This document shows positions 11,628-19,450 of a stretch of 64,000 nucleotides of DNA, piece by piece. The stretch's first letter is position 1. Each line of letters opens with the position of its first letter. Made by a program: the position numbers and the translations under genes. Source of the stretch: Streptomyces sp. MNU76 (lineage in GTDB: Bacteria; Actinomycetota; Actinomycetes; Streptomycetales; Streptomycetaceae); the NCBI RefSeq assembly GCF_020982545.1, contig NZ_JAJKLK010000024.1:186001-250000 (forward strand). The letters are read 5' to 3'. The notes under the pieces were generated by a model that was given only the letters and a program-made list of their open reading frames with translations, was not told the origin of the DNA and made no database searches.

Positions 11628-12735
11628 GCCCCTCGCCGAGGCGACGGCCTCGGTCACCGGCCTCGTCGGTGACCGGGCCGGTGACTGGGACCGCTCGGGT
11701 CTGCTCCCCGCCGAGCTGCTGAGAAAGCTCGGCGCCGCCGGGCAGTTGTGCACCGGTGTGCCCACCGAGTACGGCGGCCTCGGCTGGGACAGCCGCACCG
11801 GCGGCGAGTTCACCGCCCATGTCGGCAGCCTGTGCAGCTCCCTGCGCAGCGTCATGACCTCCCAGGGCATGGCCGCCTGGACCGTCGAACGGCTCGGTGA
11901 CGAGGCGCAGCGCCGCGCGCTGCTGCCCCGCCTCACCTCGGGCGAACTGGCCGCCGTCGGCTTCAGCGAGAGCCAGGCCGGCAGCGATCTGTCGGGCATC
12001 GACACCCGGATCACCGTCGACGGCGACACCGTCGTGGTCGACGGCCACAAGGTGTGGATGACGGCCGCCCACTACGCCGACCTGCTCATCGTCTTCGGAC
12101 GGATGGGCGACGGCGCCGCCGCCGTGGTCGTGCCCGCCCGGGCCCCGGGCGTCGACGTACGGCGGGTGGCCGACCCCCTGGGCTGCCGCGCCGCCGGACA
12201 CGCCGAGGTCCGCCTCGACTCCGTACGCCTCCCCGCCGACAGCGTGCTGGGCGGCGAGGGCCTGTCCCTGCCGCTGCTCGTGACCACCGCCCTGGCCTAC
12301 GGGCGGATGTCGGTCGCCTGGGGATGCGTCGGAATCCTGCGCGCGTGCCTGGCCGCGACGACCCGGCACGCCGCGTCCCGCGAACAGTTCGGGCAGCCGC
12401 TGGCCCGCCACCAGCTCGTCGCCAAGCACCTCGCCGACCTCTTCGTCGCGGAACAGGTCGCCTCCCGCGCCTGCGAACACGCCAGTCACCGCTGGGACAG
12501 CGGGTCCCCCGACATGGTCGTCGCCACCATCCTCGCCAAGCACGTCAGTGCCGGCCACGCCGCCCGCGGGGCCGCCTGCGCCGTACAGGTCATGGCGTCG
12601 GCGGGAGCCCAGGACGGCCATCCGGTGGCCCGCGCCTACCGGGACGCCAAACTCATGGAGATCATCGAGGGCAGCAACGAGATGTGCGAACTCCTGCTCG
12701 CCCAGCACGCGTTGACAAGTGTGGAGCCGACATGA
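11620..12735 (+). CDS. fkbI: FkbI-type acyl-ACP dehydrogenase of methoxymalonyl-ACP synthesis
   Basis: A 371-residue acyl-CoA dehydrogenase-family flavoprotein. Recognisable parts are FSESQAGSDLSG in the middle domain, the Arg-Glu-Gln-Phe-Gly segment (SREQFGQPL), and the C-terminal IEGSNEMCELLLAQ with the family's usual catalytic region. In this pathway it makes the enediol/enol intermediate from the ACP-bound hydroxyacyl unit. The GTG start at 11620 lies inside the end of the ACP gene, and its stop overlaps the ATG of fkbH (ATGA), so translation is coupled across the whole set. Confidence 0.9.
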   Translation: MSEPLAEATASVTGLVGDRAGDWDRSGLLPAELLRKLGAAGQLCTGVPTEYGGLGWDSRTGGEFTAHVGSLCSSLRSVMTSQGMAAWTVERLGDEAQRRALLPRLTSGELAAVGFSESQAGSDLSGIDTRITVDGDTVVVDGHKVWMTAAHYADLLIVFGRMGDGAAAVVVPARAPGVDVRRVADPLGCRAAGHAEVRLDSVRLPADSVLGGEGLSLPLLVTTALAYGRMSVAWGCVGILRACLAATTRHAASREQFGQPLARHQLVAKHLADLFVAEQVASRACEHASHRWDSGSPDMVVATILAKHVSAGHAARGAACAVQVMASAGAQDGHPVARAYRDAKLMEIIEGSNEMCELLLAQHALTSVEPT

Positions 12736-13910
12736 GCGACAAGACCGGCGCCGACGCGCCGGCCCTCGTGAAGTGCCTGATCTGGGACCTGGACAACACC
12801 CTCTGGCAGGGCACTCTGCTGGAGGACGCGGAGGTACGGCTGCCCGACGCGATACGGGCGGCGATCGTCGAACTCGACTCGCGGGGCGTCCTGCAGTCCG
12901 TCTGCAGCCGCAACGACCACGACCTGGCCTGGGCCCGTCTCGAAGAGCTGGGCGTCGCCGAGTACTTCGTGCTGCCCGAGATCGGCTGGGGACCCAAGTC
13001 CGAAGCGGTCCGGCGGATCGCCGACGGACTGAACTTCGCCCACCGGACCATCGCCTTCATCGACGACCAGCCAGCCGAACGGGCCGAGGTCGCCTACCAC
13101 CTCCCCGACGTCCGCTGCTACCCGGCCGAGGAGGCGTCCGCCCTCACCGGCCTGCCCGAGTTCAGCCCCGCCGTGAGCACGGTGGACTCCCGGCGCCGGC
13201 GTGAGATGTACCAGGCCGGCTTCCGCAGGGAGACCGAACGGTCCGCCTACGAGGGCCCCGACGAGGAGTTCCTCCGCTCCCTCGACCTGGTCATGCGCAT
13301 CGGACGGGCCACCGAGGAGGAGATCACCCGGGTCGAGGAACTCACCCTGCGCACCAGCCAGATGAACGCCACCGGAGTGCACTACTCCGACCGGACGCTG
13401 CGCGAGCTGTCTGCGGACCCCGGCCATGAGGTCCTGGTCACCACCCTCACCGACCGGTTCGGACCGCACGGGGCGGTCGGCGTCACGCTGGTCGAGAAGC
13501 ACCCGGCGGTATGGCATCTGAAGCTGCTCGCCACCTCCTGCCGCGTGGTGTCCTTCGGTGCCGGATCGGTCATCCTGAACTGGCTCGTGGACCAGGCCGC
13601 CGCGGCCGGCGTCCATCTCGTGGCCGACTTCCGGCGGACGGACCGCAACCGCATGATGGAGGTCGCCTACCGGTTCGCGGGCTTCGACGAGGAACCCTGC
13701 GCCTGCCGTGACGCCGTGCGGACTGCGCCGGCACGGGCGGCGGAGAGACCGGCACAGGCGGCGGAGGGAGCGGAACAGCAGGAGACGACGGAAGTCGAAC
13801 GGCTGCACCTCGTCGCCGCACCCCGGCCCCCCTCCACGACCGTCCGGCTGATCGCCCCCGACCTGACGGCGCGACCCGCCGCGGACACCTCGGTCGTGGC
13901 CCCGGCGTGA
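12732..13910 (+). CDS. fkbH: FkbH-type HAD-like glyceryl transferase/phosphatase
   Basis: A 392-residue protein with the HAD nucleophile motif DLDNTLW (Asp19, Asp21) and a C-terminal GNAT-like half (RTSQMNATG, TDRFGPHGAVG). Family members take 1,3-bisphosphoglycerate, dephosphorylate it and load glycerate onto the ACP, which commits carbon to methoxymalonyl-ACP. ATG 12732 overlaps the fkbI stop. The last ~60 residues after the conserved end (FAGFDEEPC) are Ala/Glu/Pro-rich and low in complexity, an extension I do not expect in the family. A strong hairpin follows the stop and ends the operon. Confidence 0.92.
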   Translation: MSDKTGADAPALVKCLIWDLDNTLWQGTLLEDAEVRLPDAIRAAIVELDSRGVLQSVCSRNDHDLAWARLEELGVAEYFVLPEIGWGPKSEAVRRIADGLNFAHRTIAFIDDQPAERAEVAYHLPDVRCYPAEEASALTGLPEFSPAVSTVDSRRRREMYQAGFRRETERSAYEGPDEEFLRSLDLVMRIGRATEEEITRVEELTLRTSQMNATGVHYSDRTLRELSADPGHEVLVTTLTDRFGPHGAVGVTLVEKHPAVWHLKLLATSCRVVSFGAGSVILNWLVDQAAAAGVHLVADFRRTDRNRMMEVAYRFAGFDEEPCACRDAVRTAPARAAERPAQAAEGAEQQETTEVERLHLVAAPRPPSTTVRLIAPDLTARPAADTSVVAPA

Positions 13911-13935
13911 GGGCCTCCCGGCCGAAGACAGCTCA

Positions 13936-13973
13936 CGGCGGGCTCCCGGACCACCTCGTCCGGGAGCCCGCCG
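13936..13973. terminator. Bidirectional hairpin between convergent fkbH and rmlB
   Basis: A perfect 16-bp stem (13936-13951 with 13958-13973; arm core GGCGGGCTCCCGGAC) has a 6-base loop, 26 bases after the fkbH stop. No long T-run follows, as is usual in Streptomyces. It sits between two convergent operons, so it probably serves both. Confidence 0.8.
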
Positions 13974-14083
13974 AACTCGTGCGACATGGGTGTGGCCGGT
14001 ACGCCGAGAGCGCACCGGCCATGACCCCTCCGTCCCCGGCCCACGGGGGGGGGCCGGCGCCGGTGCGCGCCGGCCACGCGCTC

Positions 14084-15064
14084 TCAGGCGGGCTGTCGGC
14101 GCCTGAGGGGCTCCCACCAGTCCCGGTTGTCGCGATACCAGGCGACGGTCTCGGCCAGCCCGGACTCGAAGTCGCGCCGCGGTCGGTAGCCCAACTCGGT
14201 CCGCAACCTGGTGCAGTCGATCGCATAGCGCCTGTCGTGGCCCTTGCGGTCCGGTACCTGCCGTACGCGCGCCCAGGTCGCGCCCACTGCCGCGAGCAGC
14301 CGCGCGGTCAGTTCCCGGTTGCTCAGCTCGATACCGCCGCTGATGTTGTAGACACGGCCCGCGACACCGCCGGCGCGGACCAGCTCGATGGCCGCGCAGT
14401 GGTCCTCGACGTGCAGCCAGTCGCGCCGGTTGAGCCCGTCGCCGTACAGCGGGACGTCACCACCGTCGAGCAGAGTCGTGAGGAACAGCGGGATGATCTT
14501 CTCGGGGAACTGCCGCGGCCCGTAGTTGTTGCTGCACCGGGTGACCCGCACGTCGAGGCCGTGGGTGCGGTGGTACGACAGGGCCAGAAGGTCCGAGGCC
14601 GCCTTGGAGGCGGCGTAGGGGGAGTTGGGGTCGAGGGGGTCCCGCTCGGTGCGGGAGCCGCTCTCCACCGAGCCGTAGACCTCGTCCGTGGACACGTGCA
14701 CGAAGCGGTCGACGCCGTGTCGCAGCGCGGCGTCCAGCAGGGTCTGGGTGCCCGTGACGTTGGTGCGCACGAAAGCGCCGGCGGAGGCGATCGAGCGGTC
14801 CACATGGGACTCGGCGGCGAAGTGCACCACCTGGTCGGCCTGTTGCATCAGCTTGTCTACGAGGGGGGCGTCGCAGATGTCGCCCCGGACGAACGTCAGC
14901 CGGGGATCGCCGAGATCGAGATTGTCCAGGCTCCCGGCGTAGGTCAGGCTGTCCAGCACCGTGACCTGGGACACCCCGCTGCGCTGTGCGGTGTCGCCCG
15001 CGAGCAGCATCCGTACATAAGCGGAGCCGATGAAACCGGCGGCGCCGGTGACCAGCAGATTCAC
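14084..15064 (-). CDS. rmlB: dTDP-glucose 4,6-dehydratase
   Basis: A 326-residue extended short-chain dehydrogenase with the NAD motif TGAAGFIGS and the RmlB signature STDEVYGS. The catalytic YxxxK is in SPYAASKAASD, and SNNYGPRQFPEK is also present. It converts dTDP-glucose to dTDP-4-keto-6-deoxyglucose, the branch point for the deoxysugar. The GTG start at 15064 overlaps the rmlA stop by GTGA, so the two are translationally coupled. Confidence 0.95.
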   Translation of the reverse strand: MNLLVTGAAGFIGSAYVRMLLAGDTAQRSGVSQVTVLDSLTYAGSLDNLDLGDPRLTFVRGDICDAPLVDKLMQQADQVVHFAAESHVDRSIASAGAFVRTNVTGTQTLLDAALRHGVDRFVHVSTDEVYGSVESGSRTERDPLDPNSPYAASKAASDLLALSYHRTHGLDVRVTRCSNNYGPRQFPEKIIPLFLTTLLDGGDVPLYGDGLNRRDWLHVEDHCAAIELVRAGGVAGRVYNISGGIELSNRELTARLLAAVGATWARVRQVPDRKGHDRRYAIDCTRLRTELGYRPRRDFESGLAETVAWYRDNRDWWEPLRRRQPA

Positions 15065-15969
15065 AGCCCCTCCGAAGGAAGCGGAGGCAGCACGCCCGCC
15101 TTGCACAGGCGCGCCCGCTCCATGACGTACTCGCCGTAGGGGGAATTGCCCATGCTCGCGCCCAGCGCTTGGCAGTCGTCCGGGTCGATGTATCCCATGT
15201 GCATGGCGATCTCCTCGATGCAGGCCAGGCGGGTGCCCTGCCTGCGCTGCGTGTCCCTCACGAAAGTGCCCGCTTCGAGCAGGGATTCATGAGTGCCGGT
15301 GTCCAGCCACGTGACGCCCCTGCTGAGCCACACCAGTTCGGCGGTGCCCATCTTCAGGTAGACGCGCAGCAGGTCGGTGATCTCCAGTTCGCCCCGTGGG
15401 GACGGCTCCAGGCCTCTGGCGATGTCCGTGACCTGGGCGTCGAAGAAGTACAACCCCGGGATGGCGAGCTTCGAGCGCGGATTGAGGGGCTTCTCCTCGA
15501 TGGAGACGAGTTCGCCCTGCGCGTCGATCTCGGCGACTCCGAACCGCTCCGGGTCGGCCACCTCGTGGCCGAACAGCACACAGCCACCCATCTTGAGCGC
15601 GGTACGCCGCAGCATGGCGGGCAGGTTGGCGCCGTGGAAGAGATTGTCGCCGAGGACCAGCGCGCACTGCTCGCCGCGGATGTGGTTCTCCCCCACCAGG
15701 AAGGCGTCGGCGATGCCGCGCGGCTCGTCCTGCGTGGCGTAGTCGAGGGACAGCCCCAGCTGCCGGCCGTCGCCCAGAAGCACCTGGAAGGCGGGGAGGT
15801 CGGCAGGACGCGTGATGATGAGGATGTCCCGGATGCCCGCCAGCATGAGCATGGAGAGCGGGTAGTAGATCATCGGCTTGTCGTAGACCGGCGCGAGTTG
15901 TTTGGAACCCGCGAACGTGAGGGGCTGCAGGCGGGTGCCGTTGCCGCCCGCCAGAATGATCCCCTTCAT
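15061..15969 (-). CDS. rmlA: Glucose-1-phosphate thymidylyltransferase
   Basis: A 302-residue nucleotidyltransferase with the signature LAGGNGTRLQPLT, the PVYDKPMIYYPLS segment and LGDNLFHG. It makes dTDP-glucose from glucose-1-phosphate and dTTP, the first step of the sugar pathway. ATG 15967-15969 has a GAGGAG site eight bases upstream; longer in-frame extensions lack similarity. It is first of an rmlA-rmlB pair that reads away from the carbamoyltransferase. Confidence 0.95.
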   Translation of the reverse strand: MKGIILAGGNGTRLQPLTFAGSKQLAPVYDKPMIYYPLSMLMLAGIRDILIITRPADLPAFQVLLGDGRQLGLSLDYATQDEPRGIADAFLVGENHIRGEQCALVLGDNLFHGANLPAMLRRTALKMGGCVLFGHEVADPERFGVAEIDAQGELVSIEEKPLNPRSKLAIPGLYFFDAQVTDIARGLEPSPRGELEITDLLRVYLKMGTAELVWLSRGVTWLDTGTHESLLEAGTFVRDTQRRQGTRLACIEEIAMHMGYIDPDDCQALGASMGNSPYGEYVMERARLCKAGVLPPLPSEGL

Positions 15970-16100
15970 GCGCTCCTCGCTCCCTCGTGATCGGTGTTCG
16001 GGCATCGTCGGGGGCCCGTCCTGAGCCGTTCCCATGCGCGTCTTGGGGGAGCGGGCCCGACGACCAGAGCGGGGGCCTTCCAGCAGGGTCGTTGCATGTT

Positions 16101-16146
16101 CGGGACCGGTCCGGTTCGCCGGTCCCGTACATGACGTGACGTCATG
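16101..16146. promoter_or_regulatory. Two adjacent inverted repeats upstream of rmlA
   Basis: The 306-base gap 15970-16275 between rmlA and the glycosyltransferase remnant holds two dyads. CGGGACCGG/CCGGTCCCG lies at 16101-16109 and 16119-16127. CATGACG-TGA-CGTCATG lies at 16130-16146. The second is short and AT-richer, more like an operator than a terminator. Either could regulate rmlAB, or the first could end the carbamoyltransferase transcript. I see nothing else in this gap. Confidence 0.4.
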
Positions 16147-16275
16147 TCCCGTCCAAAGCACGGATGTTCTTGCGGAAGCAGAACAGGCACGGCGCCGGTG
16201 ATCATGTGGTTGTCGAAGACTCATGGAGTGGGACAGCTGTGCCACGGCGGCACGTGTCTCGGTGCGTGCGTCTGC

Positions 16276-16311
16276 TCAGATCGACGGCCCACGCCGCAGG
16301 ACGATCCGCAT
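16276..16311 (-). pseudogene. Glycosyltransferase remnant (5' end fused to an internal piece)
   Basis: Twelve codons read MRIVLRRGPSI then stop. The first five match the start of the intact glycosyltransferase at 23782. The following RRGPS matches that protein near residues 78-82. Across the join, 20 bases (CTGCGGCGTGGGCCGTCGAT) are identical to the intact gene, so an internal deletion removed about 72 codons. CCTGC occurs on both sides of the junction. It keeps the ribosome site GGGGAGAACG and lies just after the carbamoyltransferase stop. Confidence 0.85.
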
Positions 16312-16384
16312 CGTTCTCCCCGGGTCCGTCACTCCGCCGGACGGGCGTCAGGCCGGGGTCAGCGTCAGGTACCGCTGCTGCCAG
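16296..16384. repeat. Copy A of an 89-bp duplicated carbamoyltransferase/glycosyltransferase junction
   Basis: These 89 bases match 23767-23855 at 86 positions in the same orientation. They hold the last 11 sense codons and stop of the carbamoyltransferase, the intergenic spacer, and the first codons of the glycosyltransferase. This shows the two genes were once adjacent in this order. Confidence 0.92.
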
Positions 16385-18360
16385 AGTTCGTACAGCTCGG
16401 CACGTACCTCGTCGGGGACGACGCCGGCCTCCTTCGCCAGCTCGCCGACGGTGCGCGCGCCGTCCACGACGCTGAGCAGCGTGAACAGCTCCTCCGACAC
16501 CCTGGTCACCGGAGCCCCGTAGTAGTCCAGGGAGATCTCGTGCCAGGCGGGACCCGCTGCGGTGGCCCCGGTGCCGAGCCGGCGCGCCAGCCTGGTCACC
16601 GGCCGCAACCGGGGAACGAGTGCGTCCAGGTCGGCCGACGGGTCCGCCGAACGCCGACGCACCAGGAAGTCCTCGACCACCAGGTAGTCCAGATCGGTGG
16701 TGAGGAAGCACGCCACCACGTCGTCGATGGTCTGCACGATCGGCTCTGCGTTGTTGTTGAAGGACGTGTTGAGCAGCACCGGTGTCCCGGTGCGCTCGCC
16801 GAAGGCCGCGACGAGCCGGTGGAACCGTTCGTTCGCGACCGGGTCGACGACCTGCACGCGCGCGGTGCCGTCGATGTGGGTGACCGCGCCCAGTTCCGTC
16901 CGGCGCTCCTCGCGGACGGGAACCACGTAGGACATGAAGTCGTAGTTCGCCTCGGTGGCGGGCAGGTCGAAGTAGTCGGCGGCGGCGTCGGCGGTGACCA
17001 CGGGCGCGAACGGCCGGTAGCTCTCCCGCTGCTTCACCATCGCGTTGATCCTGGTCTGGTTCTCCGCCGGCCGGGCGTCCGCGATGATGCTCCGGTTGCC
17101 CAGCGCCCGCGGGCCGAACTCCGAACGTCCTTGCGCCCAGCCCAGGACCGCGCCGTCGGCCAGCAGTCCGGCCGCGACCGGCACGATGTCCTCGTGTTGC
17201 TCGAAGCCGAGCACCACACCCCACGCGCACAGGCGGTCGCGGACCTCCACCTCGGTACCCAGCGCGGGGCCTGAGCTCGCGGTGCGGGACCGGCGGACCG
17301 GCCGGGCCGCACCGCCCAGCTGGTCGGCCGCGAGGAAAGCGGCGCCCTCGCTCGCGCCGGCGTCGTGCGACGCCGGGTGCACGAACACCTCGCGGAACAG
17401 TCCGGAGCGCAGGATGTTGCCGTTCAGGGTGGAGTTGTGGGCCACGCCGCCGCCGAAACACAGCCGGGACAAGCCGGTCGACTCGGCCCAGTGCGTCAGC
17501 ACGTGCATCACGATCTTCTCCAGCGCCTCCTGGGTCGCGGCGGCGAAGTCCTTGTGCTGCTGGGTGAACGGCTCGCCCTTGCGGCGCGGCGTGATGCCCC
17601 TCGCGAGCATCGACGGGCCGACCAGGTCGGGCACCGACATGTTCGGCATCAGGTTGTAATCGCCGTTGTCGCCCAACAGGTACAGCGAGCTGACCGCGTC
17701 GCGGAAGGTCGCCGGGTCGCCGTAGGGTGCCAGGCCCATCACCTTGTACTCGTCGCCGAAGCCGTAGCCGAGCAGCTGGGTGGCGTTGAGGTAGAGCATG
17801 CCCAGTGACTTGAAGACCGGGTAGTCGGCCAGCTTCTCAAGCCGCCCCTCGCCCGCCCGGTAGACGGTGCCAGAGTTCTCCTCGCCGCGGCCGTCCAGGA
17901 CCAGTACCAGCGACTCCGGCATCCCGGACCGGGCCACCGCCGCTATCGCGTGCGCGTCGTGGTGCGGGGTGAAGACGAGCTTGTCGTCGCCGAGATCCCA
18001 GTCGAACTCCTCGGCGAACCACTGCTTGATCAGCTGGCGGCAGTACACCGTGGGCACCTTCGGGTGGATGGTGTAGAAGAAGTTGAGCGTGGTGTCGACG
18101 AAGTCCTCACGGAAGTAGTACGCCACGCCGTCGAGCTGGTCGACCGTCACCCCCGCCACATCCAGGCACGCGCGGATCGCGTTGACCGGGAACTTGGTGG
18201 TCTTCTTGATCCGGTTGAACCGTTCCTCCTCGACGGCGGCGATCACCTCGCCGTCCCGCACCAGACACGCAGCCGAGTCGTGGAACAACTGGTCCGGCAT
18301 GAGGGGCACCAGATCCGAGTCCCGCGCGGAGAAGTTTCCGCTCAACCCGAGCACCAACAT
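16348..18360 (-). CDS. NodU/CmcH/TobZ-type O-carbamoyltransferase
   Basis: A 670-residue carbamoyltransferase. The N-terminal half has the HDSAACLV start motif, the metal-site histidines in HHDAHA (residues 133-138) and VLVLDGRGEENSGT. The C-terminal half has CFGGGVAHNS, GRSEFGPRALGNRSI and HIDGTARVQVV. It should transfer carbamoyl phosphate's carbamoyl group to a sugar hydroxyl; with the deoxysugar set here, the 4'-OH of 2-deoxyrhamnose is the likely acceptor. ATG 18360 gives the family's normal N-terminus. The last ~85 residues (after the conserved end near RRSADPSAD) form an extra domain resembling PqqD-like/winged-helix folds, unusual for the family. Its 3' end and upstream box are duplicated near 23.8-23.95 kb. 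Confidence 0.92.
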   Translation of the reverse strand: MLVLGLSGNFSARDSDLVPLMPDQLFHDSAACLVRDGEVIAAVEEERFNRIKKTTKFPVNAIRACLDVAGVTVDQLDGVAYYFREDFVDTTLNFFYTIHPKVPTVYCRQLIKQWFAEEFDWDLGDDKLVFTPHHDAHAIAAVARSGMPESLVLVLDGRGEENSGTVYRAGEGRLEKLADYPVFKSLGMLYLNATQLLGYGFGDEYKVMGLAPYGDPATFRDAVSSLYLLGDNGDYNLMPNMSVPDLVGPSMLARGITPRRKGEPFTQQHKDFAAATQEALEKIVMHVLTHWAESTGLSRLCFGGGVAHNSTLNGNILRSGLFREVFVHPASHDAGASEGAAFLAADQLGGAARPVRRSRTASSGPALGTEVEVRDRLCAWGVVLGFEQHEDIVPVAAGLLADGAVLGWAQGRSEFGPRALGNRSIIADARPAENQTRINAMVKQRESYRPFAPVVTADAAADYFDLPATEANYDFMSYVVPVREERRTELGAVTHIDGTARVQVVDPVANERFHRLVAAFGERTGTPVLLNTSFNNNAEPIVQTIDDVVACFLTTDLDYLVVEDFLVRRRSADPSADLDALVPRLRPVTRLARRLGTGATAAGPAWHEISLDYYGAPVTRVSEELFTLLSVVDGARTVGELAKEAGVVPDEVRAELYELWQQRYLTLTPA

Positions 18361-18706
18361 CGTGACCACCCCAACTCGTCGTTGACTTGCCAATCGCCTG
18401 CGGTCAGGCTGCGGCCCCTGCCGGACCACGACACTGAGTGGCTGCGGGCCCTGGGGGGTTCTGCAGCAGCCTAGGCGGGACGGATAGCGGATGAATATCG
18501 CCGACGGCTGGACCGGACGCGCCCGGTCAGGACGACATTCCGTTGCGCGGCAGCGCAAGCCGATACCGCAGGTTCAGGGCTCCCGGTGGCGTCCGTGGCC
18601 GGCAGGGTGGCCATGAAGGCGATCCGCACGGCCCCGCTCACGTGGCTGCGGAGCTCGGCCTCACCGAGTTCGACAAGCAGTTCGGCGCGCCATACCCGGC
18701 GCGAGC
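18361..18706. other. Gap between 4-ketoreductase and carbamoyltransferase
   Basis: The 346 bases contain the untranslated leader of the carbamoyltransferase and the duplicated promoter-like box (18468-18502). Farther up, a minus-strand stretch (about 18530-18700) stays open as VWRAELLVELGEAELRSHV and onward. It has no convincing start and I do not recognise it; it may be decayed coding sequence. The segment beyond about 18505 does not match the second copy, so the duplication ends there. Confidence 0.5.
18468..18502 (-). promoter_or_regulatory. Duplicated promoter-like box upstream of the carbamoyltransferase (copy A)
   Basis: About 32 of 35 bases match 23917-23951, including a perfect 22-base run. 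Read on the minus strand it contains TAGGCT, close to the Streptomyces -10 consensus, with TTCATC 16 bases upstream as a poor -35. The transcription role is inferred from its retention upstream of both gene copies. Confidence 0.45.
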
Positions 18707-19450
18707 TCAGCCGGCGTAGTCGCCCACGTACCGGTCGAGTAGCCGATCGAGGTGGCCGGCGCCGCCCGGCAGGACGGCGGTCGGCAGCAGGGCCCGCAAC
18801 CGGGCGGTGGAGACCGTCGTGCGCACCGGCGGGGCGTCGACGACCTCGAACCGGGCCGGCAGGCCCATCCGATCCCGCACCCCGGCGGCGATCGCGGTCA
18901 CCGGAACCGGTGTGCCAGAGGCGACGTGCACCACCTCGCCGTGCACGCCGGCCGCCAGCAGACCGTCCACAAGGGACACGACATCGCGCACGTCGACCAG
19001 ATCCCGGTAGGTGTCCCGGTACAGTCGGACGGTTCCCGAACGCACCTGTTCGACGAACGCGGGCAGCAGTTGGTGCGGCCGCTGTCGTGCGCCGACGACG
19101 TGCGCCAGCCGCAGCACGAGCCAGTTCGCGCCCGAGGCCGCCACCTGCCGCTCCAGCCCGAGTTTGTGCCACCCGTAGGGCGAACTCGGCGAGACGGGTT
19201 CCCGTTCCTCCACGATGTGGTCGGTCGAGCCGTACATCGCGTGCGACGCGGTCGACAGCACCACCACGGTCAGGTTCTCTCGCCGGCAGCGCCGCGTCAC
19301 ATCGACCATGAGTGCCCGCTCCCGGGCGAACTCCGCCGGATCGGTCACCCGTACGCTGGACACACCGGCGGCCACCACCACGGCGTGCGGGTGCCGGTCG
19401 GCGAGCGTGCTGAGGTGGCTTGCGATGAAGCCCCGGCCGATGACGAGCAT
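18707..19450 (-). CDS. dTDP-4-keto-2,6-dideoxyhexose 4-ketoreductase (NAD-dependent epimerase/dehydratase family)
   Basis: A 247-residue short-chain dehydrogenase of the sugar 4-ketoreductase type. It has a compact N-terminal nucleotide loop (VIGRGFIASHL), a serine region (LSTASHAMYGS) and the catalytic YxxxK (YGWHKLGLE). It probably reduces the 4-keto group in the last sugar step. ATG 19450 shares one base with the previous stop (TGATG), so it is coupled to the 3-ketoreductase. Stereochemistry cannot be read from sequence; without an epimerase in the window the product should stay in the D series. Confidence 0.82.
   Translation of the reverse strand: MLVIGRGFIASHLSTLADRHPHAVVVAAGVSSVRVTDPAEFARERALMVDVTRRCRRENLTVVVLSTASHAMYGSTDHIVEEREPVSPSSPYGWHKLGLERQVAASGANWLVLRLAHVVGARQRPHQLLPAFVEQVRSGTVRLYRDTYRDLVDVRDVVSLVDGLLAAGVHGEVVHVASGTPVPVTAIAAGVRDRMGLPARFEVVDAPPVRTTVSTARLRALLPTAVLPGGAGHLDRLLDRYVGDYAG

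Noticed and set aside
13998..14080. Second, loosely paired repeat (GCGCACCGGC/GCCGGTGCGC) after the main terminator
   Set aside because: The spacer is about 40 bases and GC-rich sequence easily gives such matches; the hairpin at 13936-13973 is sufficient.
18530..18700. A minus-strand open stretch after the 4-ketoreductase as a gene
   Set aside because: No start with a ribosome site, no recognised domain and it runs into the duplicated promoter-like box; at most decayed coding DNA.
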